A DNA stretch of 18,317 bases from JACKLD01 sp049297695 (GCA_049297695.1 JBAQUT010000072.1:1-18317), one strand, 5' to 3'. Shown: positions 8,001 through 15,100, counted from the stretch's first letter. Notes: generated by a model not told the origin, from the letters alone. A program made the numbers and translations.

Positions 8001-10366
8001 ATGCCCGTGGTTGGGGTATTGTGACGAATGCCGTGGCGTGGGGTGATTTCCATATTAAGGAATCGGCTGCGCAAGCTGGTAACCCGCTCACGGGTAACTC
8101 TCGCCTTACCATTTTGAGCGGCGGGTATGTGGGGATTGGAAATTCGTCACCCGGGGCGTTGTTGAACGTGGGTGCCTATACCGACTCGACGCAGTTGTAT
8201 TCGGATTACCCCGCTTTGTTTGTGAGCAAAGCCATGCAATCAACGGTTCCGATGGCGGAATTCAAGTTCGTGTCTGGAAACACAGGATGTGCCGGGTGCC
8301 AAAACCTTGGTGTGAAAATACAAACAGTCGATGCAGGTGGATCTGGCAAAACCAACATCGGGCTTCAGGTTGATGCCAGCGGTGGAGCCTATAATTATGC
8401 GGCGCTTTTCCCCACCGGCTATGTGGGTGTTGGGACGAGCAGCCCTGCGGCGGCCCTTCATGTTTCCAGTTCGAGCGCTACCCAAACAGCTGCCGTTTTT
8501 GCTGGGGGCGGATCGGGCTTGGGGCTTAACGTTCAAGCCGGTCAAATTCAGATTGGTTCTGCTGCTGGAGCATTGGCCCGCTTGAGTTACGACTATAACC
8601 AGGGCGATGTTTATTTGGACAACTCGTACAACAATGCAGCGGGCGATATTATGTTCCGTACCCGTACCGCTGGCACGGTGGTGAGTGCTGTGACGATTAC
8701 AGGTGGCGGCAACGTGGGGGTGGGGACCACCAGCCCAGGTGCCAAGCTTGAAATCAATGAAGGTAGCTTGCTTTTGAAGGGGGTTTATGACGGCACAACA
8801 CGTTTGGTATTTAACCCCACCACCGGGGGTGGAGAACAGTGGGAATGGTACCCGACGACAACTGGTATAATGCTCTATAACCGAACGGATAGCGCGTCAC
8901 GGATGAATATCTTAAACGATGGAAATATGGGGATTGGAGCGGCGAACCCATTAAGTAAATTGGTGGTACTTGGCACCGATACGAGCGGTTACACATTCTC
9001 GTCGAGCCCTGTTAGCGCGTTTGCTAGCGCCAACCCTGAAGTAGCAATCATGGATACGGGAAACGGTGCGGGCCGTACCGCTACGTTGCGTCTCGGAACA
9101 AACCATACAACTTACTACACGAGTGGGGCATATCTCAGGGCAACACAAGGGGCTGGAGTTAATAGCTATGATTTGCAAATGGGAACATCGAGCAGCGGCG
9201 CAGCTACGACCAAAATGACGGTTCAGTCAGATGGCAACGTGGGGATGGGCCAGACTACGCCCGTGGCAAAACTCGAAATAAACCAAGCAAAAGGCGCCGC
9301 CACAGCGGGGGCAGGTAATGCCCAAACGGCAACGACGATGTTGGCCTTGGGTGATAGGTCATCAACAAACGGTATGCTCACGTTTGGCGTCGATGATGCC
9401 AACGGTGGCTGGCTTCAGTCACGGCATGCCACTGTTACAGGTTATTACCCGATTCAATTAAACCCGTTGGGCGGAAATGTGGGGATTGGCACCAATGACC
9501 CCAAACAAAAGCTGTACGTTGCCGGCGTAACCCAATTTGCCAATGGCAATGTGGATAGCTCTGAAGGCGTACAGATGTATTTCAGCGATGATGCCTACAA
9601 CACCACCTATATGCATAAAATTTCCACCGCCCATAGTTCGAACAATGACCAAGGATGGATGAAGTTCTCTGTCGCAAGCGGGGCCAGCACTTACAATGAT
9701 GTGATGACACTGATGCAAAATGGCAAGGTGGGGATTGGGACGACGACGCCAGGTTCATTGCTTCATGTTAAAGGTACTGGCTATGAAATGTTGCGACTTG
9801 AAGGGAATGGATCGGGGTATGCAGGGTTTAGCATTTACAATGGCGCGACCACCAAATGGCATATGTATAACAATGAAGGCGCTAACACCTTTTATGTTGC
9901 GGATGCGGATTTCACAAACGGCGTGTATATGGACCAAAATGCCTCGGGTTTTTCAGGTTTTTCAGATCGCCGCATGAAAACCAACATCAAACCGTATTCA
10001 ATCCTCGACAAGATTGGTGATTTCCAGAGTGTGGCCTTTGATTGGAAAAAATCTGGGACGCATGACGTGGGTGTCATTGCTCAAGACCTTTACAAGGTTT
10101 TCCCTGAGCTGGTGGATAAGGGCGACGATGACCCGACGCGCGTGATCAATAGAATTGACGAGCCAGGTGTTTGGGCTGTGCGCTATGACTTGCTTGGAGC
10201 CTTTGCAATGCAAGGTGTGAAGGAACTGAAAGCTGCCAACGATGCCTTGGTGAGCCGCACAACGGCGTTGGAAGCCCAACTGAAAGCCGCGAACGATAAC
10301 GATGCGACGCAGGATGCTGCGATTGAAGAACTGCGGCGCGAATTACGGGCCATGGCGGGGCGGTAG
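5003..10366 (+). CDS. Giant secreted fibre/adhesin with S74 chaperone domain
   Basis: 1787 aa from ATG 5003. Residues 1-32 form a signal peptide: basic start, hydrophobic VVAALVVAG, then VQA before AD. The body carries 18 copies of a shaft motif like GNVGIGTTTPxxxLxV, 111-353 nt apart and separated by variable head segments. Three modules of about 30 residues share the pattern C...GxIRY...L..C....W..L (first Cys at 288, 542 and 888). The last 134 residues are a peptidase S74 intramolecular chaperone: SDRRMKTNI with Ser1654 and Lys1659 as the Ser-Lys dyad, GVIAQDL, then a C-terminal coiled coil. In the family, S74 trimerises beta-helical fibres and can cut itself off. The fold suggests a trimeric, exported adhesive fibre. 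No phage structural, lysis or integrase genes adjoin it, so a tail fibre of a local prophage is unlikely. In-frame starts upstream (GTG 4877) lack a signal peptide at the N-terminus. Ligand unknown. Confidence 0.85.
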   Translation: MLCRTTRPPVAKPWWLWRGVVAALVVAGQVQAADWGTFTLISSTLGNTAGRLCMGATAGLRVGDIGCPTYAPSLTMAGDVSITGNVSAVQFIGDGSGLTGLGVGDRITSSSLSVVANQTTNYVSLTTAGSTWGYFNDALSYLPTLWATRVSATNISGTTAHFSGNVGIGTETPAAPLEIAINGQKIRIGYSAPAFGMDIKAASIGGWARSYGFQNQADQLLGGFGGFGTADAMEYLWMGSSYASPGIVIKSTTGNVGISNTNPVAKLDVTGDVSVSGVVQVGQSTLTCSSAISGSIRYSIPSNTLQVCNSVGWVSLVSGSATAPTVDGAGSANHVAYWSDADTLSYDNAQYSWDATNNRLGIGTAYPSSTVDIYGAAPRFRMKDDNDSTSYFEIHQAAETQTVIRNSTTSGNSMIDISPLPQDGTSTAYVRLFRETSTTSVGKGLQLFRGNGTATADTVLFAGATGKSYIGGNGGSLGVGTSSVGANLQVSGSFVVSSTGQTTTPTMYANTSGNVGIGTTTPAVSLTVAAGEVQVGTSGASCVTATNGGAIRYTGGTLYYCNGSDAWSALSAGGLSGSGTTNYVAKWASASALGTGILYDTGANVGISTTSPNKTGTSNALTVNGSATSAVEIAVDETLKAYMAGGAGYGMLTSYGAIPLYLGSDNAVRMTIASSGNVGIGTTAPSNTLTVSSSTNINGAGNFADRSAPFMVYDHLNDTGIAIDGNQIEQMNSTSKLYLNYNSAADILLAYGGGKVGIGMVAPTTTLQVSGSFTVSTSAQVTTPTLYANTSGYVGIGTSAPTKEGLTISGTSTPGLRVQASNAWDFFTSAVGGRLGIYDATNSRELMTFRTSGKVGVSNTSPVAQFDVTGTISASDIVQVGSTTTIACASSVYGSIRYTNVSDTLQICTSGGWKSLTSSSVPSTLLSGSGTTNYVAKWTGTSALGTGLIYDTGTYVGIGTTIPGAALEISGTATSEQLRLRAASLGGIGLSMYDGGGSANARGWGIVTNAVAWGDFHIKESAAQAGNPLTGNSRLTILSGGYVGIGNSSPGALLNVGAYTDSTQLYSDYPALFVSKAMQSTVPMAEFKFVSGNTGCAGCQNLGVKIQTVDAGGSGKTNIGLQVDASGGAYNYAALFPTGYVGVGTSSPAAALHVSSSSATQTAAVFAGGGSGLGLNVQAGQIQIGSAAGALARLSYDYNQGDVYLDNSYNNAAGDIMFRTRTAGTVVSAVTITGGGNVGVGTTSPGAKLEINEGSLLLKGVYDGTTRLVFNPTTGGGEQWEWYPTTTGIMLYNRTDSASRMNILNDGNMGIGAANPLSKLVVLGTDTSGYTFSSSPVSAFASANPEVAIMDTGNGAGRTATLRLGTNHTTYYTSGAYLRATQGAGVNSYDLQMGTSSSGAATTKMTVQSDGNVGMGQTTPVAKLEINQAKGAATAGAGNAQTATTMLALGDRSSTNGMLTFGVDDANGGWLQSRHATVTGYYPIQLNPLGGNVGIGTNDPKQKLYVAGVTQFANGNVDSSEGVQMYFSDDAYNTTYMHKISTAHSSNNDQGWMKFSVASGASTYNDVMTLMQNGKVGIGTTTPGSLLHVKGTGYEMLRLEGNGSGYAGFSIYNGATTKWHMYNNEGANTFYVADADFTNGVYMDQNASGFSGFSDRRMKTNIKPYSILDKIGDFQSVAFDWKKSGTHDVGVIAQDLYKVFPELVDKGDDDPTRVINRIDEPGVWAVRYDLLGAFAMQGVKELKAANDALVSRTTALEAQLKAANDNDATQDAAIEELRRELRAMAGR
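6467..6562 (+). repeat. Intragenic cassette copy A1
   Basis: This 96-bp segment aligns without gaps to 7304-7399 (constant offset of 837 bp). It encodes QVSGSF followed by a variable strand, then YANTSG and VGIGT. Conservation is strongest at the 3' end, including identical TATGCGAATAC and GGGGATTGGGACGA stretches. It is one shaft unit plus a linker in the fibre gene. Confidence 0.8.
6731..6830 (+). repeat. Intragenic cassette copy B1
   Basis: This 100-bp segment aligns without gaps to 7784-7883 (offset of 1053 bp). Both encode GSGTTNYVAKW, then SALGTG, YDTG and VGI. In each case it directly follows a Cys-pair module, so a larger block (Cys module plus this linker plus shaft motif) appears to have been duplicated within the fibre gene. 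Confidence 0.8.
7304..7399 (+). repeat. Intragenic cassette copy A2
   Basis: Second copy of the 96-bp cassette at 6467-6562, in the same frame and without gaps. The encoded strand between QVSGSF and YANTSG differs more than the flanks. Confidence 0.8.
7784..7883 (+). repeat. Intragenic cassette copy B2
   Basis: Second copy of the 100-bp cassette at 6731-6830, in frame and gapless, following the third Cys-pair module. Many differences are synonymous or conservative (ALGTGIL versus ALGTGLI). Confidence 0.8.
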
Positions 10367-10419
10367 GGGGGCTTTTGACTATGTGTGCCTTCGGCTTTTG
10401 GGAGTAAGTGCCTTTGGCA

Positions 10420-10444
10420 CAAAACTGGTGGAGCTAAGCGGATT
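10420..10444. repeat. 25-bp direct repeat, detached copy of tRNA-Ala tail
   Basis: This stretch is identical over 25 bp to 10569-10593, which covers the last 19 nt of tRNA-Ala including CCA plus 6 bp beyond the gene. No tRNA surrounds this copy. It is preceded by a perfect hairpin GTGCC-TTT-GGCAC (10408-10420). Together with the intact copy it looks like an attL/attR pair left by an element that integrates at a tRNA 3' end, or a partial tRNA-locus duplication. Confidence 0.8.
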
Positions 10445-10525
10445 GAGAATGATTTTGATGTGCTTCGCGTTTTGAATTCTCGCCCTGCGGGTCGAACCTG
10501 CTGCGCAAGGTTGAACTTTTATTAT

Positions 10526-10574
10526 CCACCAGTTTTGATAAAAAATCCCCCTGCGGGGGCTTCATTATCAAAAC

Positions 10575-10580
<6 letters not shown>
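10526..10580. repeat. 16-bp perfect inverted repeat around the tRNA terminator
   Basis: The left arm 10526-10541 begins CCACCAGTTTTG and the right arm 10565-10580 is its exact reverse complement. The 23-bp interior holds the C5/G5 terminator hairpin. The right arm overlaps the CCA end of tRNA-Ala, so the precursor tRNA tail could pair with sequence beyond the terminator if transcription reads through. Confidence 0.75.
10540..10559 (-). terminator. Rho-independent terminator of tRNA-Ala
   Basis: On the minus strand, CCCCC-GCA-GGGGG is followed by ATTTTTT, a classic intrinsic terminator, 15 nt past the CCA end. On the + strand the hairpin is not followed by a T-run, so it acts on the tRNA transcript. 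Confidence 0.85.
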
Positions 10581-10650
<70 letters not shown>

Positions 10651-10727
10651 ACATCTGAGATGCAGACACAGGGCTTTTACGGGCTAGGGGGTGGTGGTGT
10701 CAAGGGGGTTGGGGTACAGTTTTACGT

Positions 10728-11360
10728 ATGGAACCTTTTTTAGAAGCTTTGGACTGGTATTTGGCCCCGTGGCGGAAGATTGGCCGCGGGACGTTTAACG
10801 TGGTGGTGGGCGTGGCCAGCCTGATAACCCCTTTGCTGGGCTTGATGGGTTTTGTGGGAAGTGTCGGGAGCGTTTTAGGGCCCTTTGGAAGCCTGTTGGA
10901 CGGTGGGAAGAGTTTGGAGGCGGCCATGAACGGCACGCCCCCGCCCGATGTGCAGGCGTTGGAGCAGGCTTTGCACCATGTGCAGACTGCGGGTGAGGGG
11001 TTTTCGGCGGCAGCGGGGCCTGCGGCGGCGGGCATCAACTGGGCGGGTGGGTTGGATATTCTGATTTGGGTAGCGTTGATACCCTTGGTGTTGATGCGGT
11101 TGCGGGATATGGGCAAGCGTGGCAACGCCTTGTACGCCCTTGCCGGAGCGGTTTATGCGGGGATGGTGATGGGTAGCGTAAGTACATTGGTGGGGCGCGA
11201 TGTGTTCGGGTGGTGGGGCACGGCGGCTAGTGTGGTAAGTTTTGGTGTGTTGGCGTGGTTGTGTGTGGCGCCAAGCCGTGCAACGGGGGTGACAACTGGC
11301 CCTGTATCGAAGAAGGTGAACCTTGATGAGCAAGACCCGTACCCTCCCTTCCGGCCTTAA
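10728..11360 (+). CDS. DUF805-like integral membrane protein
   Basis: 210 aa. Hydrophobic segments lie at about 22-44, 108-123, 134-155 and 163-181, with a soluble Ala/Pro/Gly-rich loop (55-105) between the first and second. At 117-131, ALIPLVLMRLRDMGKRG resembles the DUF805 hallmark, in which a helix ends in R(R/L)HDxGKSG; that family is small inner-membrane proteins of unknown function. The loop before it is longer than usual, so the match is partial. The start is the only sensible ATG after the tRNA; a weak TACAGT box ends 7 nt before it. The last 35 bp overlap cmk in another frame and encode a Pro-rich tail. Translational coupling to cmk is likely. Function unknown. Confidence 0.65.
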   Translation: MEPFLEALDWYLAPWRKIGRGTFNVVVGVASLITPLLGLMGFVGSVGSVLGPFGSLLDGGKSLEAAMNGTPPPDVQALEQALHHVQTAGEGFSAAAGPAAAGINWAGGLDILIWVALIPLVLMRLRDMGKRGNALYALAGAVYAGMVMGSVSTLVGRDVFGWWGTAASVVSFGVLAWLCVAPSRATGVTTGPVSKKVNLDEQDPYPPFRP

Positions 11361-12102
11361 ATGCACCGTGGATGATACCGCCGATGTGGTGCGCAACCCC
11401 TTGGCGGGAGTGGGTGTGGCGGTGGATGGGGTGTACGCCAGCGGCAAAGGCACGTTGGCCATAACCTTGGCGCGGTTGTACCGCTTGAAGTTTTTGGATA
11501 CGGGCACGTTGTATCGGGCTGTGGCGTACAAGATTTTGAAGGAGAAGAACAATCCTTCCGACCGCGCCACCGCCGCCAAGGCGGCGCGGGAGTTAAAGTT
11601 TGATTTTAAGCACAAAGGCAACAACGTGTTTGGGGTGTGGGTGGATGGGGAGGATGTGACGGACAAGATACGTCTGCCCGACGTGGCGACCAACGCCAGC
11701 GTGGTGGCGATTCAGCCGGATGTACGGGCGGCGTTGTTGGAGTTCCAAAAGCAATTTGGCCAGCATTGGCAGCCGCTGGTGGGCGTGATTATGGACGGGC
11801 GGGATATTGGGGCGCGGATTATGCCCCAAGCCCAAGTGAAGTTGTTTTTGGCGGGAGATGTGGAGGTGCGGGCCCGCCGCCGCTGGCTGGAATACGCCGC
11901 CCGCGGCGCTGAGAAACCCTTGGATGCCGTGGTGGCCGAGTTGCTGGCGCGGGACGGGCGGGACGAGGTGAACACCATCCAATGCCCGGATGCGGCCGTG
12001 ATTGACACTACCTATTTGGATGCGGCCGGTGTGCTGAAAGCGGCGGAAGATGTTATTTTAGCCAAGTTGGGCGGGGTAACGCGCGGGCCTGTGGGAGGTT
12101 AA
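11326..12102 (+). CDS. cmk: Cytidylate kinase
   Basis: 258 aa; phosphorylates CMP and dCMP using ATP, supplying CTP/dCTP pools. The P-loop lies in AVDGVYASGKGT (residues 32-43), followed by FLDTGTLYRAVA, which matches the CMP-binding DTG(A/S)xYRA block. MDGRDIGARI (156 onward) is the conserved DGRDIG motif, and ARDGRDEVN (208-216) is the RDxxDxxR lid. The last Arg of that lid, which contacts CMP in E. coli Cmk (Arg188), is Asn here, and the following SPL-like stretch is IQCPDA. The N-terminus carries about 30 extra residues before the P-loop. AGAAGG (11311-11316) sits 9 nt before this ATG and supports the start; a GTG at 11368 would remove the overlap with the DUF805-like gene. The usual neighbours aroA and rpsA are absent. 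Confidence 0.9.
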   Translation: MSKTRTLPSGLKCTVDDTADVVRNPLAGVGVAVDGVYASGKGTLAITLARLYRLKFLDTGTLYRAVAYKILKEKNNPSDRATAAKAARELKFDFKHKGNNVFGVWVDGEDVTDKIRLPDVATNASVVAIQPDVRAALLEFQKQFGQHWQPLVGVIMDGRDIGARIMPQAQVKLFLAGDVEVRARRRWLEYAARGAEKPLDAVVAELLARDGRDEVNTIQCPDAAVIDTTYLDAAGVLKAAEDVILAKLGGVTRGPVGG

Positions 12103-12124
12103 GCCGCTGGCGGGGTTTGTGGGG

Positions 12125-12153
12125 TTGAACATTGTTGATAAGCAGTTTACGTT
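12125..12153 (+). promoter_or_regulatory. Weak promoter candidate
   Basis: TTGAAC, a 17-bp spacer and TACGTT precede the membrane-protein gene, the -10-like box ending 7 nt before ATG 12161. The -35 is good and the -10 poor. It would let the AT-rich gene be transcribed independently of cmk. Confidence 0.3.
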
Positions 12154-12160
12154 GTAGGTA

Positions 12161-12751
12161 ATGATGCCTACTTTTCTTTCCCACGAGATACTTGGTCTTA
12201 TCACCGTAATTATGACCATTGGCTTGCATATTCCCTACTTTATTAAAACATACCGCGGCACCATTAAACCCCACCCGTTTACATGGATTTTATGGACACT
12301 CCTCACATTTATTATTTTTGCGGCACAAGTGAATGGAAATGCAGGCCCAGGGTCTTGGGGTACAGGTGTTACAGCCATTCTGTGCGTAGGCATTACATTT
12401 GCCAGCTTTCAATATGGATTTAACAACATTCATAAGGCTGATATTTTTATGTTTATGGCAGGTTTAGGTGCAATTCCTTTATGGCTGTTGACTAACGACG
12501 CTACTTTAGCCGTGATGTTAGCTACGGCTATAGATCTTATTGCCTTTGCGCCCACCTACCGTAAATCGTGGCACAATCCACATGAAGAACCAGTCTACCT
12601 GTACGCATTGAATGTTCTTCGCCACGGCATTTCACTTGCTGCTCTCGTGGAGTTCAATCTTATTACGGCTACGTTTCCATTTGCCATTATGCTGGCTAAT
12701 GGCCTTTTAGCAATAATTCTTGTTGTGCGTCGCAAAGAACTTTTAACTTAG
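12161..12751 (+). CDS. 7-TM SWEET/PQ-loop-like membrane protein, probably foreign
   Basis: 196 aa, about seven hydrophobic helices (9-26, 38-57, 65-85, 94-110, 113-131, 147-165, 167-189). Two halves look alike: HIPYFIKTYRG with KPHPFTWILW in the first and FAPTYRKSWHNP with HEEPVYLY in the second. Each has a helix ending in Pro plus an aromatic/basic turn, as in PQ-loop repeats. A 3+1+3 helix arrangement is that of SWEET-type carriers, but the PQ pair itself is P-Y and P-T here. I recall similar proteins from Patescibacteria, but cannot verify this. The DNA is visibly AT-richer than its neighbours, with A/T-ending codons and none of their TTG/GTG excess, indicating recent transfer. An adjacent ATG at 12164 is an alternative start. 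The last 9 bp overlap ftsY tail to tail. Substrate unknown. Confidence 0.65.
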   Translation: MMPTFLSHEILGLITVIMTIGLHIPYFIKTYRGTIKPHPFTWILWTLLTFIIFAAQVNGNAGPGSWGTGVTAILCVGITFASFQYGFNNIHKADIFMFMAGLGAIPLWLLTNDATLAVMLATAIDLIAFAPTYRKSWHNPHEEPVYLYALNVLRHGISLAALVEFNLITATFPFAIMLANGLLAIILVVRRKELLT

Positions 12752-13711
12752 TCCGACTATTCCCCGAGCAAATGCTTCAGGGTCAAAAGGGCCGAGGTCT
12801 TCAGCCTTTTCGCCCACGCCGATGTAGTGCACGGGTTTGGCGGCGTCGCTGGCGGCAAGGGCCAACAAAAAGCCCGCTTTGGCGCTGCTATCCAGCTTGG
12901 TAACCACCAACCCTGTAATGCCTGCCACGGGAGCGAACTCCCGCACTTGGGCGAGGGTGGTTTGGCCTTGGGTTCCATCCAGCACCAACAGCCCGGCGTG
13001 GGGAGCGGAGGGGATAAGTTTTTGGATGACGCGGCGGATTTTGGCCAGTTCGTCCATCAAATCTTTCCGGTTGGTCAGGCGGCCCGCGGTATCGATCAGC
13101 ACCACGTCGGCTTTGGTTTTGAGGGCTTGTTCCACCGCTTGGAAGGCCACGCCTGCGGGGTCGGCGCCTTCTTTCTCCGGCTCCACAACTTCCACGTGGC
13201 CGTGCTCGGCGGCGCGTTCCGCCCACACGCCCAGTTGGGCTACGGCGCCAGCGCGGAAGGTATCCGCCGCCGCCACCACAACTTTGTGCCCTTGGCTGGC
13301 CCACAAGCCTGCCAGCTTGCCCAAGGTGGTGGTTTTGCCGCTGCCGTTGACGCCCACCATCAGCACCACGTAGGGCTTGTGGGCTTTGATGGAGAGAGGT
13401 TGGGCCAGCGGCGCAAGGCGGGATTCCATGAGGCCCGCCAAGGCGGCCTTGAGAACGTTGGCGGTGAGGGGTTGGGGCAGGCCTGCGGCTTGCAAATCGT
13501 CTAACAGTTTAGTGGTGGCGGTGATGCCTACATCGGCTTGGAGCAGAACCTCTTCCAGCATGTCGCGGGTTTCGGCATCCAGTTTTGCCTTCAGGCCCAC
13601 GGCGGCTTTGATGCCTTCGCTGACTTTGCTGGCGGTTTTGCCAAGGCTTTGGGTTACTTTACCGCTGAAGGTTTCGGTAACGGCGGATTTGACGCGGGAC
13701 CATAAGTTCAT
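12743..13711 (-). CDS. ftsY: Signal recognition particle receptor FtsY
   Basis: 322 aa. Membrane-associated GTPase that docks SRP-bound ribosomes at the translocon. A short N domain (with LEEVLLQADVG) leads into the G domain: P-loop GVNGSGKT (120-127), AADTFRAGA (148-156, SRP-GTPase specific DTFRAGA), DTAGRLTNRKDL (207 onward), TKLDSSAKAG (271 onward) and IGVGEKAEDLGPF near the end. DTFRAGA and TKLDSSAKAG distinguish FtsY from Ffh. There is no acidic A domain; the N-terminus is a short amphipathic segment that could bind lipid directly. The ATG at 13711 lies 6 nt after TATAAG; AAGGGG within that spacer could also be a ribosome-binding site. A longer reading from 13930 runs into ffh and is rejected. 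It is divergent from ffh with 46 bp between starts. Confidence 0.96.
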   Translation of the reverse strand: MNLWSRVKSAVTETFSGKVTQSLGKTASKVSEGIKAAVGLKAKLDAETRDMLEEVLLQADVGITATTKLLDDLQAAGLPQPLTANVLKAALAGLMESRLAPLAQPLSIKAHKPYVVLMVGVNGSGKTTTLGKLAGLWASQGHKVVVAAADTFRAGAVAQLGVWAERAAEHGHVEVVEPEKEGADPAGVAFQAVEQALKTKADVVLIDTAGRLTNRKDLMDELAKIRRVIQKLIPSAPHAGLLVLDGTQGQTTLAQVREFAPVAGITGLVVTKLDSSAKAGFLLALAASDAAKPVHYIGVGEKAEDLGPFDPEAFARGIVGLS

Positions 13712-13717
13712 ACACCC

Positions 13718-13723
13718 CTTATA
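13718..13723 (-). promoter_or_regulatory. -10 box of ftsY, possibly leaderless
   Basis: On the minus strand TATAAG is followed by 6 nt (GGGTGT) and then the ftsY ATG, so transcription would start at or next to the ATG. No strong -35 is seen. The AAGGGG overlapping the box could alternatively be a Shine-Dalgarno sequence of a longer transcript starting inside ffh. Confidence 0.4.
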
Positions 13724-13757
13724 GCCAAAAGTGGCAAAACCTGCTAGATGTTTCGGG

Positions 13758-15098
13758 ATGTTTGATTTTTTAGCCACCAAACTGCAAAGCGCCCTGAAAA
13801 GCCTGACGGGCAAGGGGATTCTCACCGAAGCCGATGTGGATGCGGCGTTGCGGGAGCTTCGGATTGGCTTGCTGGAAGCCGATGTGGCGCTGCCTGCCAT
13901 TAAAACGTTGCTGTCCAACGTGCGGGCCAAGGTGGTGGGGCAAAACGTGTTGAAGGGGATTAATCCTGGTCAGCAGGTGGTGAAAAGCGTGTATGACGGA
14001 TTGGTGGAATTGTTGGGGGAGGGGGGGGCTTTAACGTTCAACGCCGCCCCACCTGTGGTGGTGTTGATGTGTGGCTTGCAAGGCAGCGGGAAAACCACCA
14101 CCAGCGGAAAGCTGGCCAAATGGCTGGTAGAGCGCGAGAAGAAAAAAGTGTTTGTGGCCAGTTTGGATGTGTACCGCCCTGCCGCCATAGAGCAGTTAGC
14201 CACGGTGGCGAGCCGCGTGGGTGTGCCCGCGTTGCAGAGCACCAGTACCGACCCCTTGGAGCGTACGAAACAGGCCTTGAAAGAGGCCAAAAAAACGTTG
14301 GCGGATGTTTTGATTTTGGATACCGCGGGCCGTGGGGATGTGGATGAAACCTTGTTGGCCGAGTTTGCGGCGATTTATAAGCTGGCCAAGCCCACCCATA
14401 CCTTGCTGGTGGCGGATGCCCAGATGGGTCAGGCGGCGGCGGGTGTGGCCCAAGCGTTTATGGCCACGGTGCCACTGACGGGGTTGGTGTTGACCCGTTT
14501 GGATGGCGATGCGCGGGGCGGTGCGGTGCTGAGTTTGCGCCACGAAACGGGTGTGCCTGTGGCGTTTGTGGGGATGGGGGAGGGGCTGGATAAGCTGGAG
14601 CCATTCCGGGCCGAAGGCGTGGCAGGGAGGATTTTGGGGCAGGGTGACGTGGTGAGCCTTGTGCAGAAGGTTCAAGACGCTGTGAGTGAGGACGAGGCCA
14701 TGGGGCTGCAAGCCAAGCTGATGAGCGGCGCGGGGTTTGATATGAACGACATTGCCAAGCAAATTGGCATGATGCAGCGCATGGGCGGCATGGGCATGTT
14801 GATGGATTTGTTGCCAGGTATGGGGGCCATGAAACAGCAGGTGGATGCCAGCAAGCTGGACCCCAAGGTGTTGACGCGGCAGGTGGCGATTATAAAAAGC
14901 ATGACGCCTTATGAACGGAAAAACCCCGCCGTGTTGAACGCCAAACGGAAGATCCGCATTGCGGCCGGGGCGGGGATGCAAGTGCAGGATGTAAACAAGC
15001 TTTTGAAGATGCACGAGCAGTTGAATGCGGTGGCGAAGATGATGAAAAGCGGGGGTATCAAAGGGTTGATGAATATGATGGGTGGCGGGCGGAAGTAA
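13758..15098 (+). CDS. ffh: Signal recognition particle protein Ffh (SRP54)
   Basis: 446 aa. GTPase and signal-sequence-binding subunit of SRP, which together with 4.5S RNA delivers nascent membrane proteins to FtsY. The N domain has the ALRELRIGLLEADV helix. The G domain has GLQGSGKTTTSGKLA (106 onward), SLDVYRPAA, DTAGRGDVDE (178 onward) and TRLDGDARGG (236 onward). The C-terminal M domain (from about 310) is Met-rich, with the finger loop around MGGMGMLMDLLPGMG and the RNA-binding helix KRKIRIAAGAGMQVQDV. In most Ffh proteins DTAGR is followed by L; here it is G. The start at 13758 gives the typical MFDFLATKL N-terminus; the upstream GTG at 13731 is unlikely. The stop lies 2 bp before the stop of a convergent small gene, so the usual ffh-rpsP co-transcription is broken here. 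Confidence 0.97.
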   Translation: MFDFLATKLQSALKSLTGKGILTEADVDAALRELRIGLLEADVALPAIKTLLSNVRAKVVGQNVLKGINPGQQVVKSVYDGLVELLGEGGALTFNAAPPVVVLMCGLQGSGKTTTSGKLAKWLVEREKKKVFVASLDVYRPAAIEQLATVASRVGVPALQSTSTDPLERTKQALKEAKKTLADVLILDTAGRGDVDETLLAEFAAIYKLAKPTHTLLVADAQMGQAAAGVAQAFMATVPLTGLVLTRLDGDARGGAVLSLRHETGVPVAFVGMGEGLDKLEPFRAEGVAGRILGQGDVVSLVQKVQDAVSEDEAMGLQAKLMSGAGFDMNDIAKQIGMMQRMGGMGMLMDLLPGMGAMKQQVDASKLDPKVLTRQVAIIKSMTPYERKNPAVLNAKRKIRIAAGAGMQVQDVNKLLKMHEQLNAVAKMMKSGGIKGLMNMMGGGRK

Positions 15099-15100
15099 GG

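Noticed and set aside
5003..10366. Prophage tail-fibre region
   Set aside because: S74 and the shaft motifs occur in phage fibres, but a Sec signal peptide is present and no phage gene lies on either side within the window.
10387..10398. Terminator of the fibre gene (GCC-TTC-GGC then TTTT)
   Set aside because: A three-pair stem with four T's is too weak to call with confidence.
13712..13930. Longer N-terminus for FtsY starting at 13930
   Set aside because: It would read through the ffh start region antisense and adds a Ser/Arg-rich stretch unlike any FtsY; the natural MNLWSRVKSAV start at 13711 has a -10 box.
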